From NCBI GenBank assembly GCA_030049955.1, contig JASIJX010000425.1, positions 1 through 7,235 on the forward strand: a stretch of 7,235 nucleotides of DNA, written 5' to 3'. The stretch comes from Acidobacteriaceae bacterium (GTDB lineage Bacteria; Acidobacteriota; Terriglobia; Terriglobales; Acidobacteriaceae). Shown piece by piece: positions 1 to 5,819 of the stretch (positions are counted from its first letter, which is position 1; the number at the start of each line of letters is the position of its first letter). The translations under genes were made by a program, and so were the position numbers. The notes under the pieces are model-generated. The model worked only from the letters and a program-made list of their open reading frames with translations. It had not been told where the DNA came from and searched no databases.

Positions 1-557
1 TTCGGCGCCGACGGCTTCTTGGCCTCCTGCGACAGGCGGGTCTTTTCGCCCGTCGTGGACTGCGCCTTCTTTTTCTTCTTCTTGGCCGCAGTGTCGCCGC
101 TCAGTCCCAGCGGCGCCGACTGCGTTTCCCGGTCCGCGACTTCGGCAGCATCGGGTGCAGCCGGCGTCTGGTTGTTGTTCTGCGCGCTGGAGTTCTTGTG
201 CTTCTTCTCGGTGCGTGCGCGATCGCTGAAGCGCGTCTTCTCCGTGGGCGCAGTCGGCTCCAGCGGATTCACTGGCTCGTTGGCCGCCTGGTTTTCCGGC
301 AAGGCGCCGGCATTCTCCGTGTTCGAGCCTCCGGAAGCCGTTGGTAGCGTCTCGCGCGGAGCCTGCCCAAAGCGGATTTTCTCCTTCTTGCCCGGCTTCT
401 CTGCCTCGTTCTTCTTGTGTTTCTGGTCCTTTGAGGTTGCAGCCTGATTCGCAGGCGGCTCGTCTGAAACCACTGCGCTCTTCTGCCGGAATCCGTGCGT
501 GTTCTCGCGGTACCGCGTCCGCTCTAGCTTCGCCTTCTTCTTCGGCGCCGGTGGCAC
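1..557 (-). repeat. Low-complexity tail of the isomerase with recurring E-[KR]-[TI]-R-[FYL] motif
   Basis: This part of the isomerase gene encodes a basic, presumably disordered tail. The five-residue motif occurs four times: ERTRY (residue 363), EKIRF (410), EKTRF (457) and EKTRL (522). The first three are spaced exactly 47 residues apart and the last 65. Each is embedded in Lys-rich sequence; six consecutive lysines lie at residues 510-515 (bases 66-83). The intervening sequence is only loosely similar, so this would be an old, degenerate repeat or recurrent short linear motif. Its function is unknown. Confidence 0.6.
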
Positions 558-1610
558 ATACGCGCTGAATACCGGCTTGGTTTCATTCGGGCTGGCGCCG
601 GTGTCCGCATATCCCGGCTTGATGTCGATAAACGCCTCGTCGCGCATCTTCGTCAGATACGCGCGGATCGCCGGCTCCATGCGGCTCATATACAGAGCCT
701 CTTCCACCTGCTCCTGCACGTCCTTATAAGGCTGCGCGCCGGCGGGGGTGTGCTGCGTCACCTTGAAGATCACCCAGCCCTGCCGTGTCTGAATCGGAGC
801 GGTCCACTGCCCGGCTTGCAGGTCGAATGTCTTGTCCTCAATCACCTTGGCCAGCGCGCCGCGGCGGTACTGCCCCAGGTCGCCGCCCTGGGCAGCCGTC
901 TGCCCCTGACTCTCGGTGCGAGCCAGGTCTGCAAAGTCCGCTCCCGCCTTCAGTTTCGCTTCAATGTCGTCAGCCTTGGTCTTGGCCGTGGCCACCTTCG
1001 CCGGATCGTCAACGCTGGCGGGAATCAGGATCTCGCTCAGCCGCACGCTCTCCGGCTGCTGGTAGTCCTGCGTGTGCTGCTCGTAATACTGCATCGCCTC
1101 GCCGGGGGTGAACTGAATCTTCTCGCCCACCTCCTGCCGCATCACTTCCTGCGTAATGATCTGGTTGCGGATGTTCTGCTTGAAGTCTTCCCAGGAGACG
1201 CCCTGCTCCTTGGCGGCGTTTTCCAGGTCCTCGAGCGAAGCCATGTTGTACTGTTTGCGGATATCGTCGAGCCGCTTGATCAGCTCGGTGTCGCCCGTAA
1301 CCCCCAGCTCCTTGCCCTTTGACAGCCACAGCTGCTGGTCGATCAGGTTGCGCAGCAGGTCCCTGCGCGCATCCGCCATATCCTGCATCGATTCGCCGTG
1401 CTGCTGGCCTTCCTCGTCCAGTTGCTGCAATGCCCGGTCGTAGTCCGACTGCGTGATGATCTGGTCGTTAACGCGGGCGACGATGTCCTCGACCACGGTG
1501 CCGCCGTAGGGACTCGCTGGCTGGCTCAGAGGGTTTTGCGCCGCGGCTCCCAAGGCCGCGAGCAGGGCGCCACATAGCATGGCGGCAGGGCGTAGAAATC
1601 TATTCATCAT
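1..1610 (-). CDS. SurA/PpiC-type periplasmic peptidyl-prolyl isomerase, 3' end outside window
   Basis: The frame is open from ATG 1610 to the window edge (536 codons, no stop), so the C-terminus is missing. Two ATGs are adjacent (1610 and 1607) and neither has a clear Shine-Dalgarno, so the start is uncertain by one codon. Residues 1-24 form a signal peptide (hydrophobic LCGALLAALG, Ala-Ala-Ala before Gln25). Residues about 38-165 match a SurA N-terminal chaperone domain, beginning with ARVNDQIITQSDYD. Residues about 187-289 are a parvulin (rotamase) domain with the typical GGDLGQYRRG and GQWTAPIQTRQGWVIFKV segments. From about residue 352 the protein becomes a Lys/Glu/Pro/Gln-rich tail of at least 185 residues, which E. 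coli SurA lacks. By family it should act in the periplasm, helping outer-membrane proteins fold; the adjacent barrel gene fits this. A surA symbol is withheld because there is one parvulin domain rather than two. Confidence 0.9.
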   Translation of the reverse strand, partial: MMNRFLRPAAMLCGALLAALGAAAQNPLSQPASPYGGTVVEDIVARVNDQIITQSDYDRALQQLDEEGQQHGESMQDMADARRDLLRNLIDQQLWLSKGKELGVTGDTELIKRLDDIRKQYNMASLEDLENAAKEQGVSWEDFKQNIRNQIITQEVMRQEVGEKIQFTPGEAMQYYEQHTQDYQQPESVRLSEILIPASVDDPAKVATAKTKADDIEAKLKAGADFADLARTESQGQTAAQGGDLGQYRRGALAKVIEDKTFDLQAGQWTAPIQTRQGWVIFKVTQHTPAGAQPYKDVQEQVEEALYMSRMEPAIRAYLTKMRDEAFIDIKPGYADTGASPNETKPVFSAYVPPAPKKKAKLERTRYRENTHGFRQKSAVVSDEPPANQAATSKDQKHKKNEAEKPGKKEKIRFGQAPRETLPTASGGSNTENAGALPENQAANEPVNPLEPTAPTEKTRFSDRARTEKKHKNSSAQNNNQTPAAPDAAEVADRETQSAPLGLSGDTAAKKKKKKAQSTTGEKTRLSQEAKKPSAP

Positions 1611-1650
1611 AGGGTCAGCAAGGGCGACGAATCACCACTGATTGCATAAA

Positions 1651-1667
1651 CGCCATTGTAAATGGCG
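1651..1667 (-). promoter_or_regulatory. Perfect inverted repeat overlapping a possible -10 element upstream of the isomerase gene
   Basis: CGCCATT and AATGGCG form a perfect 7-bp inverted repeat around a 3-base centre. On the minus strand the centre contains TACAAT (1660-1655), five of six matches to the sigma-70 -10 box, about 45 bases before ATG 1610. No good -35 is visible at the right distance. It may be an operator over a promoter, or an RNA hairpin just upstream of the gene. Chance is possible in GC-rich DNA. Confidence 0.3.
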
Positions 1668-1740
1668 GGCGAGCCGGAAGGCGATTTCCGGGCCAGGCCG
1701 TCAAAAGGCATCCCCTTCTGGCTCGTCTATTGGCGGAAGG

Positions 1741-1773
1741 AAAAACTCCTCCCCAACCGGCCGCCAAGGCCGG
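1741..1773 (-). terminator. Weak terminator-like hairpin downstream of the outer-membrane protein gene
   Basis: On the minus strand CCGGCC and GGCCGG (1773-1768 and 1762-1757) form a 6-bp all-GC stem with a 5-base loop. Five T residues follow only after an 11-base gap (1745-1741). This is about 50 bases past the barrel gene's stop, a sensible place for a terminator, but the gap before the T run makes it a poor intrinsic terminator. A second hairpin (CCGGAA/TTCCGG, 1674-1691) lies nearer the isomerase gene and also lacks a T run. Confidence 0.25.
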
Positions 1774-1822
1774 ACAGCGGTGTTTCGTCACTTTGAACTG
1801 GCCTGGAACGGCCGCAGTCCGT

Positions 1823-2491
1823 CTACCACCGGAATCCGAATGTGAGAGGAATCAGTTCGGTTGATACATGGTTGTAGCTGGCGTGGTGATAACGGAACTC
1901 GGTATAAAACTTGATATGGCTCTCGCCGAAGCGGTAGGTGAGCCCTCCACCGATGTTCTCGCCAAAGGCGTTGGAGCTCGTGCTTCCCGTAACGATACTC
2001 ACGGTCCCGATTGTGCAATTAGCCCACCACGACCAATAGTTGTTGCAAACGACCGCGGTTGTCGGCGTGGTTGTTTCTCCTGAGCGGTGGTACCAGCCAA
2101 TGCCGCCAGTAACGTAGCCCCCGGCGCGGTGTCCAAAGCGGACGATGGGGTCGGCTGTCACGGCATATTGCCGGGCTGATGCGCCGGAAGTGTTCAGTAA
2201 CGCTAGGGTCGTTGAATTGATGGGCAGATCATTCCACATGAATTCTCCATTGATACCCACCATGCGACTGATACTCTTTCCGCCGCCGACTACGAAGTTT
2301 CCGCCGGGATTGGTGAAATTACCGAGTCGTCCGACGGGAAAGCCTACTCCGCCGCCGATGCTGAAGTTCCAATGTTCAAAGTCCTGTGCCTGAACGTAGC
2401 TAAAGGAAAAAATCATCAGCATTGCGAATAAAAATATTTGCGTCCACTTGCGACTTCCCGGCCTGAGCCAGGCTTGTCTCTTTGATTTCAT
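1823..2491 (-). CDS. Small outer-membrane beta-barrel protein
   Basis: This is a 222-residue exported protein. Residues 1-36 form a signal peptide: a basic start (KSKR, RPGSRK), a hydrophobic core (IFLFAMLMIFSFSYV), then Ala-Gln-Ala before Gln36. The mature part is rich in Gly and aromatic residues with alternating beta-strand patterns (WNFSIGGGVGFPVG, FYTEFRYHHASY). It ends in LTFGFRW, with the terminal aromatic residue expected of the beta-signal read by the BAM complex. The size suits an 8-stranded barrel of the OmpA-like/OMP_b-brl class. Cys149 and Cys159 flank a Trp-rich stretch (NNYWSWWAN) that is probably a surface loop, possibly closed by a disulfide. The start is fixed by a strong Shine-Dalgarno. 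The isomerase gene follows 212 bases downstream on the same strand. The specific function (porin, adhesin or structural) cannot be told. Confidence 0.85.
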   Translation of the reverse strand: MKSKRQAWLRPGSRKWTQIFLFAMLMIFSFSYVQAQDFEHWNFSIGGGVGFPVGRLGNFTNPGGNFVVGGGKSISRMVGINGEFMWNDLPINSTTLALLNTSGASARQYAVTADPIVRFGHRAGGYVTGGIGWYHRSGETTTPTTAVVCNNYWSWWANCTIGTVSIVTGSTSSNAFGENIGGGLTYRFGESHIKFYTEFRYHHASYNHVSTELIPLTFGFRW

Positions 2492-2498
2492 CTAGAAT

Positions 2499-2506
2499 CC
2501 TCCTCC
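2499..2506 (-). promoter_or_regulatory. Strong Shine-Dalgarno of the outer-membrane protein gene
   Basis: On the minus strand GGAGGAGG lies 7 bases before ATG 2491. It is the strongest ribosome binding site in the window and fixes the start ahead of the signal peptide. It suggests high translation, in keeping with an abundant outer-membrane protein. Confidence 0.8.
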
Positions 2507-2650
2507 GGAAGAAACGAGAGCCTTCCGCAGTCCATCCTGGGCGATACTGCAGGCAGGGACAACTGGCATAAATAACAGAGAGGTCGATGTCTTTTGCTCA
2601 GAGATGGTTGCGAAGCAGGCTGGGCGGAGAAAGTCGCGGCGCGAGCTTGA

Positions 2651-2676
2651 ATCACGAAATTCTGGATCACGAAATT
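2651..2676. repeat. Direct repeat ATCACGAAATT, two copies, 15-bp period
   Basis: ATCACGAAATT occurs at 2651-2661 and identically at 2666-2676, separated by CTGG. It lies 160-185 bases upstream of the barrel gene's start. Paired direct repeats in a divergent promoter region can be regulator binding sites, but the 15-bp period does not match a helical turn, so a simple local duplication is equally likely. Confidence 0.6.
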
Positions 2677-2712
2677 GAGCAGAAGAACGTGACCATTCCG
2701 GTATGGTGAAAT

Positions 2713-2729
2713 CCAGAGGAGACCTCTGG
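2713..2729. repeat. Perfect inverted repeat CCAGAGG-AGA-CCTCTGG
   Basis: A 7-bp perfect inverted repeat with a 3-base centre, near the middle of the divergent intergenic region. It could be the operator of a dimeric regulator. A hairpin role is possible, but no T run follows on either strand, so it does not look like an intrinsic terminator. Confidence 0.6.
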
Positions 2730-2742
2730 TCGTTTGGTTGTT

Positions 2743-2764
2743 GGCGGCTATATGGCGGCTATAT
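2743..2764. repeat. Tandem repeat GGCGGCTATAT, two copies, 11-bp period
   Basis: GGCGGCTATAT is present twice head to tail (2743-2753 and 2754-2764), followed by AT. The period is one helical turn, so two bound proteins would sit on the same DNA face. It lies about 190 bases before the PAP2 start and 14 bases upstream of the possible PAP2 promoter. Confidence 0.65.
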
Positions 2765-2777
2765 ATCAGGGCGTGGC

Positions 2778-2806
2778 TTCATTCTTGCCGGCGAGCGAAA
2801 TAAAAT
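2778..2806 (+). promoter_or_regulatory. Possible promoter of the PAP2 phosphatase gene
   Basis: TAAAAT (2801-2806) matches five of six -10 positions. TTCATT (2778-2783) matches three of six -35 positions, with a 17-base spacer. This would give a leader of about 140 bases before ATG 2951. It was judged by eye only, and the -35 is weak. Confidence 0.25.
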
Positions 2807-2950
2807 TGGTGCTGGGCTTCAATCCCTGGGGCATGTTTCCTGAGAAATTCCCTCCCGCGGCGTCAGCAAAGTTTTTCGCTTGGTTAACACCAATTACCGT
2901 TTCAGCAAACGTCCAACAATTTCAGATACCACCGGGAGAAAGGTCTGCTC

Positions 2951-3775
2951 ATGTCATTGCGGTTGGTCGTTTCTTCAATACTGTTTGCTTCGGGCATTGC
3001 CTGTTGCGCGTCTGCCCAAACGCAGAGCGGTACCTTGCCGGATGCCCCGCAGCCCCAGACCCAGCAGTCCCAGACCCAGCAATCCCAGACCGAGCAATCC
3101 CAGACCCAATCGGACAATCAAGTGACCGTAGCCAACACGCCGCGGCACATTCTCTCCGACCAGGTGGCAATCTGGACCAGCCCTGCGCACTTGAACCCAT
3201 CCAATGCCGTGGGACCCGCGCTGCTGGTGCTGGGTACAGCCGTGTTAATGACGACCGATCACGAAGTCATGGCCAACCACGTGCCTATAGACACATCCCT
3301 CAATAACCACGCCGTCACGGCTTCCAATGCGCTCCTCGGAGGGTTTGTCTCTGCCCCGGTGATCATTTACGGCCTCGGTCGCATTCACCACGACGACGAC
3401 GCGACCGAGACCGGAATTCTGGGCGGGGAAGCGATGGTCGACAGCCTGGCCGTGGACGAAGTGCTGAAGCTTGTCTCAATGCGGGAGCGGCCCGATGTCA
3501 ATGATTCTCGGGGCAAGTTTTTTCAGACCAGCGCGGTTTTCGATTCTTCCTTTCCTTCCACACACTGCATGATTGTGTGGTCTTCAGCCGCCGTCATCGC
3601 TACTGAATACAATGGCCCTCTCACGCAGATCACCGCCTATGGCCTGGCAACCGGTGTGAGCGCCGCGAGAGTGCTGGGGCGCCAGCACTTCCCCTCAGAC
3701 GTGCTGGTCGGCAGTGCCGTTGGCTGGATGATCGGCCGCTACGTCGTCCATCACCGCAGAAATGAGGAGGAATGA
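2951..3775 (+). CDS. Secreted PAP2-family (type 2 phosphatidic acid phosphatase) phosphatase
   Basis: This is a 274-residue exported protein. Residues 1-22 are a signal peptide (hydrophobic core LVVSSILFASGIACCA, Ala-Ser-Ala-Gln cleavage region), which supports ATG 2951; the Shine-Dalgarno is only moderate (GGGAGAAAGG, 2934-2943). A Gln/Ser/Thr repeat linker (34-53) precedes the catalytic part. The three PAP2 signatures are present: K173-x6-R180-P181; P202-S203-T204-H205, where Thr replaces the usual Gly of PSGH; and R240-x5-H246-x3-D250 (preceded by Ala instead of Ser). His205 should be the acid and His246 the nucleophile. Modest hydrophobic stretches (about 84-101, 121-142, 207-220, 251-265) suggest membrane association with a periplasmic active site. 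Likely substrates are lipid phosphates such as undecaprenyl pyrophosphate or phosphatidic acid, but the sequence does not tell which. The C-terminus is charged (HHRRNEEE). Confidence 0.85.
   Translation: MSLRLVVSSILFASGIACCASAQTQSGTLPDAPQPQTQQSQTQQSQTEQSQTQSDNQVTVANTPRHILSDQVAIWTSPAHLNPSNAVGPALLVLGTAVLMTTDHEVMANHVPIDTSLNNHAVTASNALLGGFVSAPVIIYGLGRIHHDDDATETGILGGEAMVDSLAVDEVLKLVSMRERPDVNDSRGKFFQTSAVFDSSFPSTHCMIVWSSAAVIATEYNGPLTQITAYGLATGVSAARVLGRQHFPSDVLVGSAVGWMIGRYVVHHRRNEEE
3050..3109 (+). repeat. 15-bp in-frame repeat encoding Q-[SP]-Q-T-[QE]
   Basis: Four consecutive 15-base units encode QPQTQ, QSQTQ, QSQTE and QSQTQ (PAP2 residues 34-53). At DNA level they are near copies of CAATCCCAGACCCAG. 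The unit is a multiple of three, so copy-number changes would lengthen or shorten the linker between signal peptide and catalytic domain without breaking the frame. Confidence 0.8.
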
Positions 3776-3909
3776 CCACCAGGCAGCTTCCGGCCCAAGG
3801 ACCAGCCCCCGGTGTCTCATTCTTAAGGGCTTGATTCCCGGCCCGATAGGCGTCGTCCATCGCACCCTCGCTACCGGCTGCCCCGCCAGGCCGTCTAAGC
3901 TTTCGGTGC

Positions 3910-3915
3910 TATACT
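3910..3915 (+). promoter_or_regulatory. Possible -10 element upstream of the S41 peptidase gene
   Basis: TATACT stands out in otherwise GC-rich sequence. No recognisable -35 lies 16-18 bases upstream. If used, the transcript would start near 3922 and carry a leader of about 180 bases that includes the hairpin at 3966-3987. Confidence 0.2.
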
Positions 3916-3965
3916 TTAGCCCAAGACAGCTCTGCGGCCTGCGTAGAGCGGTTTCCAGTAGAGGG

Positions 3966-3997
3966 CCTTGCCGGAGTTGGGGCAAGGTCAAATTTTT
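3966..3997 (+). terminator. Terminator-like hairpin downstream of PAP2
   Basis: CCTTGCC (3966-3972) pairs with GGCAAGG (3981-3987) as a perfect 7-bp stem with an 8-base loop, followed by TCAAA and five T residues (3993-3997). It is about 190 bases after the PAP2 stop and 100 bases before the peptidase start. It could end the PAP2 transcript or act as an attenuator in the peptidase leader. The stem is modest and the T run is displaced by five bases. Confidence 0.35.
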
Positions 3998-4099
3998 CTG
4001 TGCCTGCGCTTGCGGCGCCGACGCAGCGGGTCCGATGTTCAGTGAGGACCTGCTGGAAACTTCCCGCCTGCCGCACACCGTCTGGAGGTTCGTCCGTTT

Positions 4100-5722
4100 A
4101 TGACGCCCCGCGCCCGTCGCGCATTCTTTACCGTCATTCTTTTCTTCTCCGTCTGTGCCGTTGCGGGAACCGTTCTGCAGCGCCGCGTCGGCGCGCAATC
4201 CTCGGCCGACGAAAGCCAGCTTCGCGACAGTCTCAAGTCGTTTACTGACGTCTATACGCTGGTCGAGCAAAACTACGCCGAGCCCATCACCGGCGACAGG
4301 GCCGAGGATGCCATCTACGACGGCGCCATTCCGGGCATGTTGCGCGTGCTTGATCCGCACTCCAACTTCTACGATCCCAAGGCATACGCCAGGCTGCGCG
4401 AGGATCAGCGCGGTCACTACTACGGCGTCGGCATGGTCATCCAGCAGCAGGACAACAAGGTCTTCGTCGTAACACCGTATGAGGGTACGCCTTCTTACCG
4501 CGCCGGCATCCATCCTGGCGATGTAATTTCTGCGGTAGACGGCAAGAGCACCGACGGCTGGTCGAGCGACCAGGTGGCTAAGGCGCTCAAAGGACCCAAG
4601 GGTACGCACGTGCAGGTGACGACCGTCCGCTACGGCGAGGCCAAGCCGCTCGTGTTTGACCTCGTCCGCGACGAGATTCCTCACCCCTCGGTCGATCTTA
4701 AATATGAGATCCGGCCAGGCGTCGGCTACATCCACCTGACACAGTTCCAGGAGACGACCGGCGAAGAGGTCTCGGATGCCATCGAGAGCTTCGGCGATCT
4801 GAAAGGTCTGGTTCTTGACCTGCGCGGCAACCCCGGCGGCCTGCTGAGCCAGGCTGTGGACGTTTGCGATCACCTGCTGGCCAAGGGGCAGACGATCGTA
4901 TCCCAGCGCGGGCGCGCCTATCCCGACCAGAACTACACGGCCACGCACGGCAACGACGGAAAAACCTTCCCGATCGTGGTGCTGGTCAACCGGAATACAG
5001 CTTCGGCGGCCGAGATCGTGAGCGGCGCATTGCAGGATCACGACCGCGCCCTGATCGTGGGTGAAACCACCTTCGGCAAGGGCCTGGTGCAGACGGTCTA
5101 TAACCTGAGCGACGACACCGGCCTGGCGCTCACCACCTACCACTACTACACGCCTTCAGGCCGGCTCATTCAGCGCAATTACAACGGCGTTTCGCTCTAC
5201 GACTACTACTACAACCACGCCGGCGCACTGGCTGCCAACTCGAGCAATCGCGAAGTGAAGCTTACTGACTCCGGCCGTACCGTCTACGGCGGCGGCGGCA
5301 TCACTCCCGATGAGAAGATCGAGACTCCGCCCACGAACCGGTTCCAGGACGAGCTGCTCTACAAGGACGTGTTCTTCCACTTCGCGCCGGTCTACGCTTC
5401 GAATCACACGATCGACAAGAACTTCGAAGTGAATGATGCGGTGATGAAGGATTTCGAAAAGTTCCTTACCGATCAGGGAGTCGAGTGGACACAGGCTGAC
5501 ATCAGCGGCGCCTCCGACTGGCTGAAGGCGCGCATCAAGCAGGAGATTGTGACCATCCAGTTCGGTCAGCTTCAGGGCCTGCGCGTTATAGCCGACTGGG
5601 ATCCCGAGATTCAGAAGGCCCTCGGTTATATGCCTGAAGCGCAGGCGCTCGAGACGACCGCGCAGAAGGTGATGGCGGAAAAGGCCGATTCACGCAATCC
5701 CGCGGCGCCGGCGCAGCAGTAG
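4100..5722 (+). CDS. S41-family C-terminal processing peptidase (CtpA/Tsp type)
   Basis: This is a 540-residue serine protease of the tail-specific protease family, anchored at or exported across the inner membrane: hydrophobic residues 9-26 follow a basic start (TPRARR). A helical N-terminal part (about 35-100) precedes a PDZ domain (about 107-190) with the GVGM peptide-binding loop and AGIHPGDVISAVDGKS. The S41 catalytic core follows (about 200-400), with LVLDLRGNPGG. The catalytic set is complete: Ser302 in NTASAAE, Lys327 in TFGKG and Gln331. The Ser-Lys spacing of 25 and Lys-Gln spacing of 4 equal those known for Bacillus CtpB (309/334/338). VYGGGGITPDE (395-405) closes the core. About 135 further residues form a predicted-helical extension. 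GGAGG at 4084-4088 supports the start. A strong terminator follows 13 bases after the stop. It probably trims or degrades periplasmic proteins; substrates are unknown. Confidence 0.93.
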   Translation: MTPRARRAFFTVILFFSVCAVAGTVLQRRVGAQSSADESQLRDSLKSFTDVYTLVEQNYAEPITGDRAEDAIYDGAIPGMLRVLDPHSNFYDPKAYARLREDQRGHYYGVGMVIQQQDNKVFVVTPYEGTPSYRAGIHPGDVISAVDGKSTDGWSSDQVAKALKGPKGTHVQVTTVRYGEAKPLVFDLVRDEIPHPSVDLKYEIRPGVGYIHLTQFQETTGEEVSDAIESFGDLKGLVLDLRGNPGGLLSQAVDVCDHLLAKGQTIVSQRGRAYPDQNYTATHGNDGKTFPIVVLVNRNTASAAEIVSGALQDHDRALIVGETTFGKGLVQTVYNLSDDTGLALTTYHYYTPSGRLIQRNYNGVSLYDYYYNHAGALAANSSNREVKLTDSGRTVYGGGGITPDEKIETPPTNRFQDELLYKDVFFHFAPVYASNHTIDKNFEVNDAVMKDFEKFLTDQGVEWTQADISGASDWLKARIKQEIVTIQFGQLQGLRVIADWDPEIQKALGYMPEAQALETTAQKVMAEKADSRNPAAPAQQ

Positions 5723-5735
5723 TTTCAAGCGATCG

Positions 5736-5776
5736 CAATGCAAAAAGGCCGCCAGTCGGGCGGCCTTTTTGCATTG
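5736..5776. terminator. Bidirectional intrinsic terminator between convergent genes
   Basis: A perfect 18-bp stem (5736-5753 with 5759-5776) surrounds a 5-base loop. Its GC core GGCCGCC/GGCGGCC is flanked by A5 on the left and T5 on the right, so on either strand the GC hairpin is followed at once by five T residues. It lies 13 bases after the peptidase stop (plus) and 43 bases after the asparaginase stop (minus), so it should end both converging transcripts. Confidence 0.95.
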
Positions 5777-5819
5777 GAATTTGGAAAAGCGCGCTTCATC
5801 CCTGCCGAACAGCCGATCT

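Larger units (their letters stand above)
2492..2950. other. Divergent intergenic region with repeats and probable promoters
   Basis: These 459 bases separate the outward-facing barrel (minus) and PAP2 (plus) genes. No convincing gene lies here: open frames at 2488-2670 (minus, GTG start) and 2734-3306 (plus) lack a Shine-Dalgarno or any recognisable protein. The region must hold the promoters of both genes. It contains two short direct repeats and a perfect inverted repeat between 2651 and 2764, listed separately. An AT-rich stretch near 2570-2574 (TTATTTATG on the minus strand) could be the barrel gene's -10 region, but no matching -35 is visible. Confidence 0.6.
3776..4099 (+). other. Intergenic/leader region between PAP2 and S41 peptidase genes
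   Basis: These 324 bases hold no convincing gene. They contain a possible -10 box (TATACT, 3910-3915), a terminator-like hairpin (3966-3997) and, at the far end, GGAGG (4084-4088), which is 11 bases before ATG 4100 and serves the peptidase gene. The gap size and the hairpin suggest the two plus-strand genes are transcribed separately. Confidence 0.5.

Noticed and set aside
750..1322. A 190-codon plus-strand frame, and shorter plus-strand frames at 19-729
   Set aside because: They are antisense to the isomerase gene, whose own frame carries a signal peptide and recognisable domains.
2488..2670. A 60-codon minus-strand frame whose stop overlaps the barrel gene's ATG (ATGA)
   Set aside because: The start is GTG with no Shine-Dalgarno and the product looks random. 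The overlap alone is not enough to call translational coupling.
2734..3306. A 190-codon plus-strand frame overlapping the PAP2 start
   Set aside because: It overlaps PAP2 in another frame. The part before 2951 resembles no known protein, and the repeat region merely gives it a Pro/Ala/Asp shadow repeat.
3772..3834. A 20-codon frame starting in the PAP2 stop (ATGA) behind AGGAGG
   Set aside because: Only one base separates AGGAGG from the ATG, too close for initiation. The AGGAGG encodes the Glu-rich C-terminus of PAP2.
4000..4248. Short plus-strand frame running into the S41 peptidase gene
   Set aside because: It overlaps the peptidase's N-terminus in another frame, with Arg/Ala-rich shadow composition.
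3695..5143. A 482-codon open frame on the minus strand opposite the S41 peptidase gene
   Set aside because: It lies antisense to a gene with complete catalytic motifs and shows no recognisable protein family. GC-rich codon bias on the sense strand commonly leaves such long antisense frames open.
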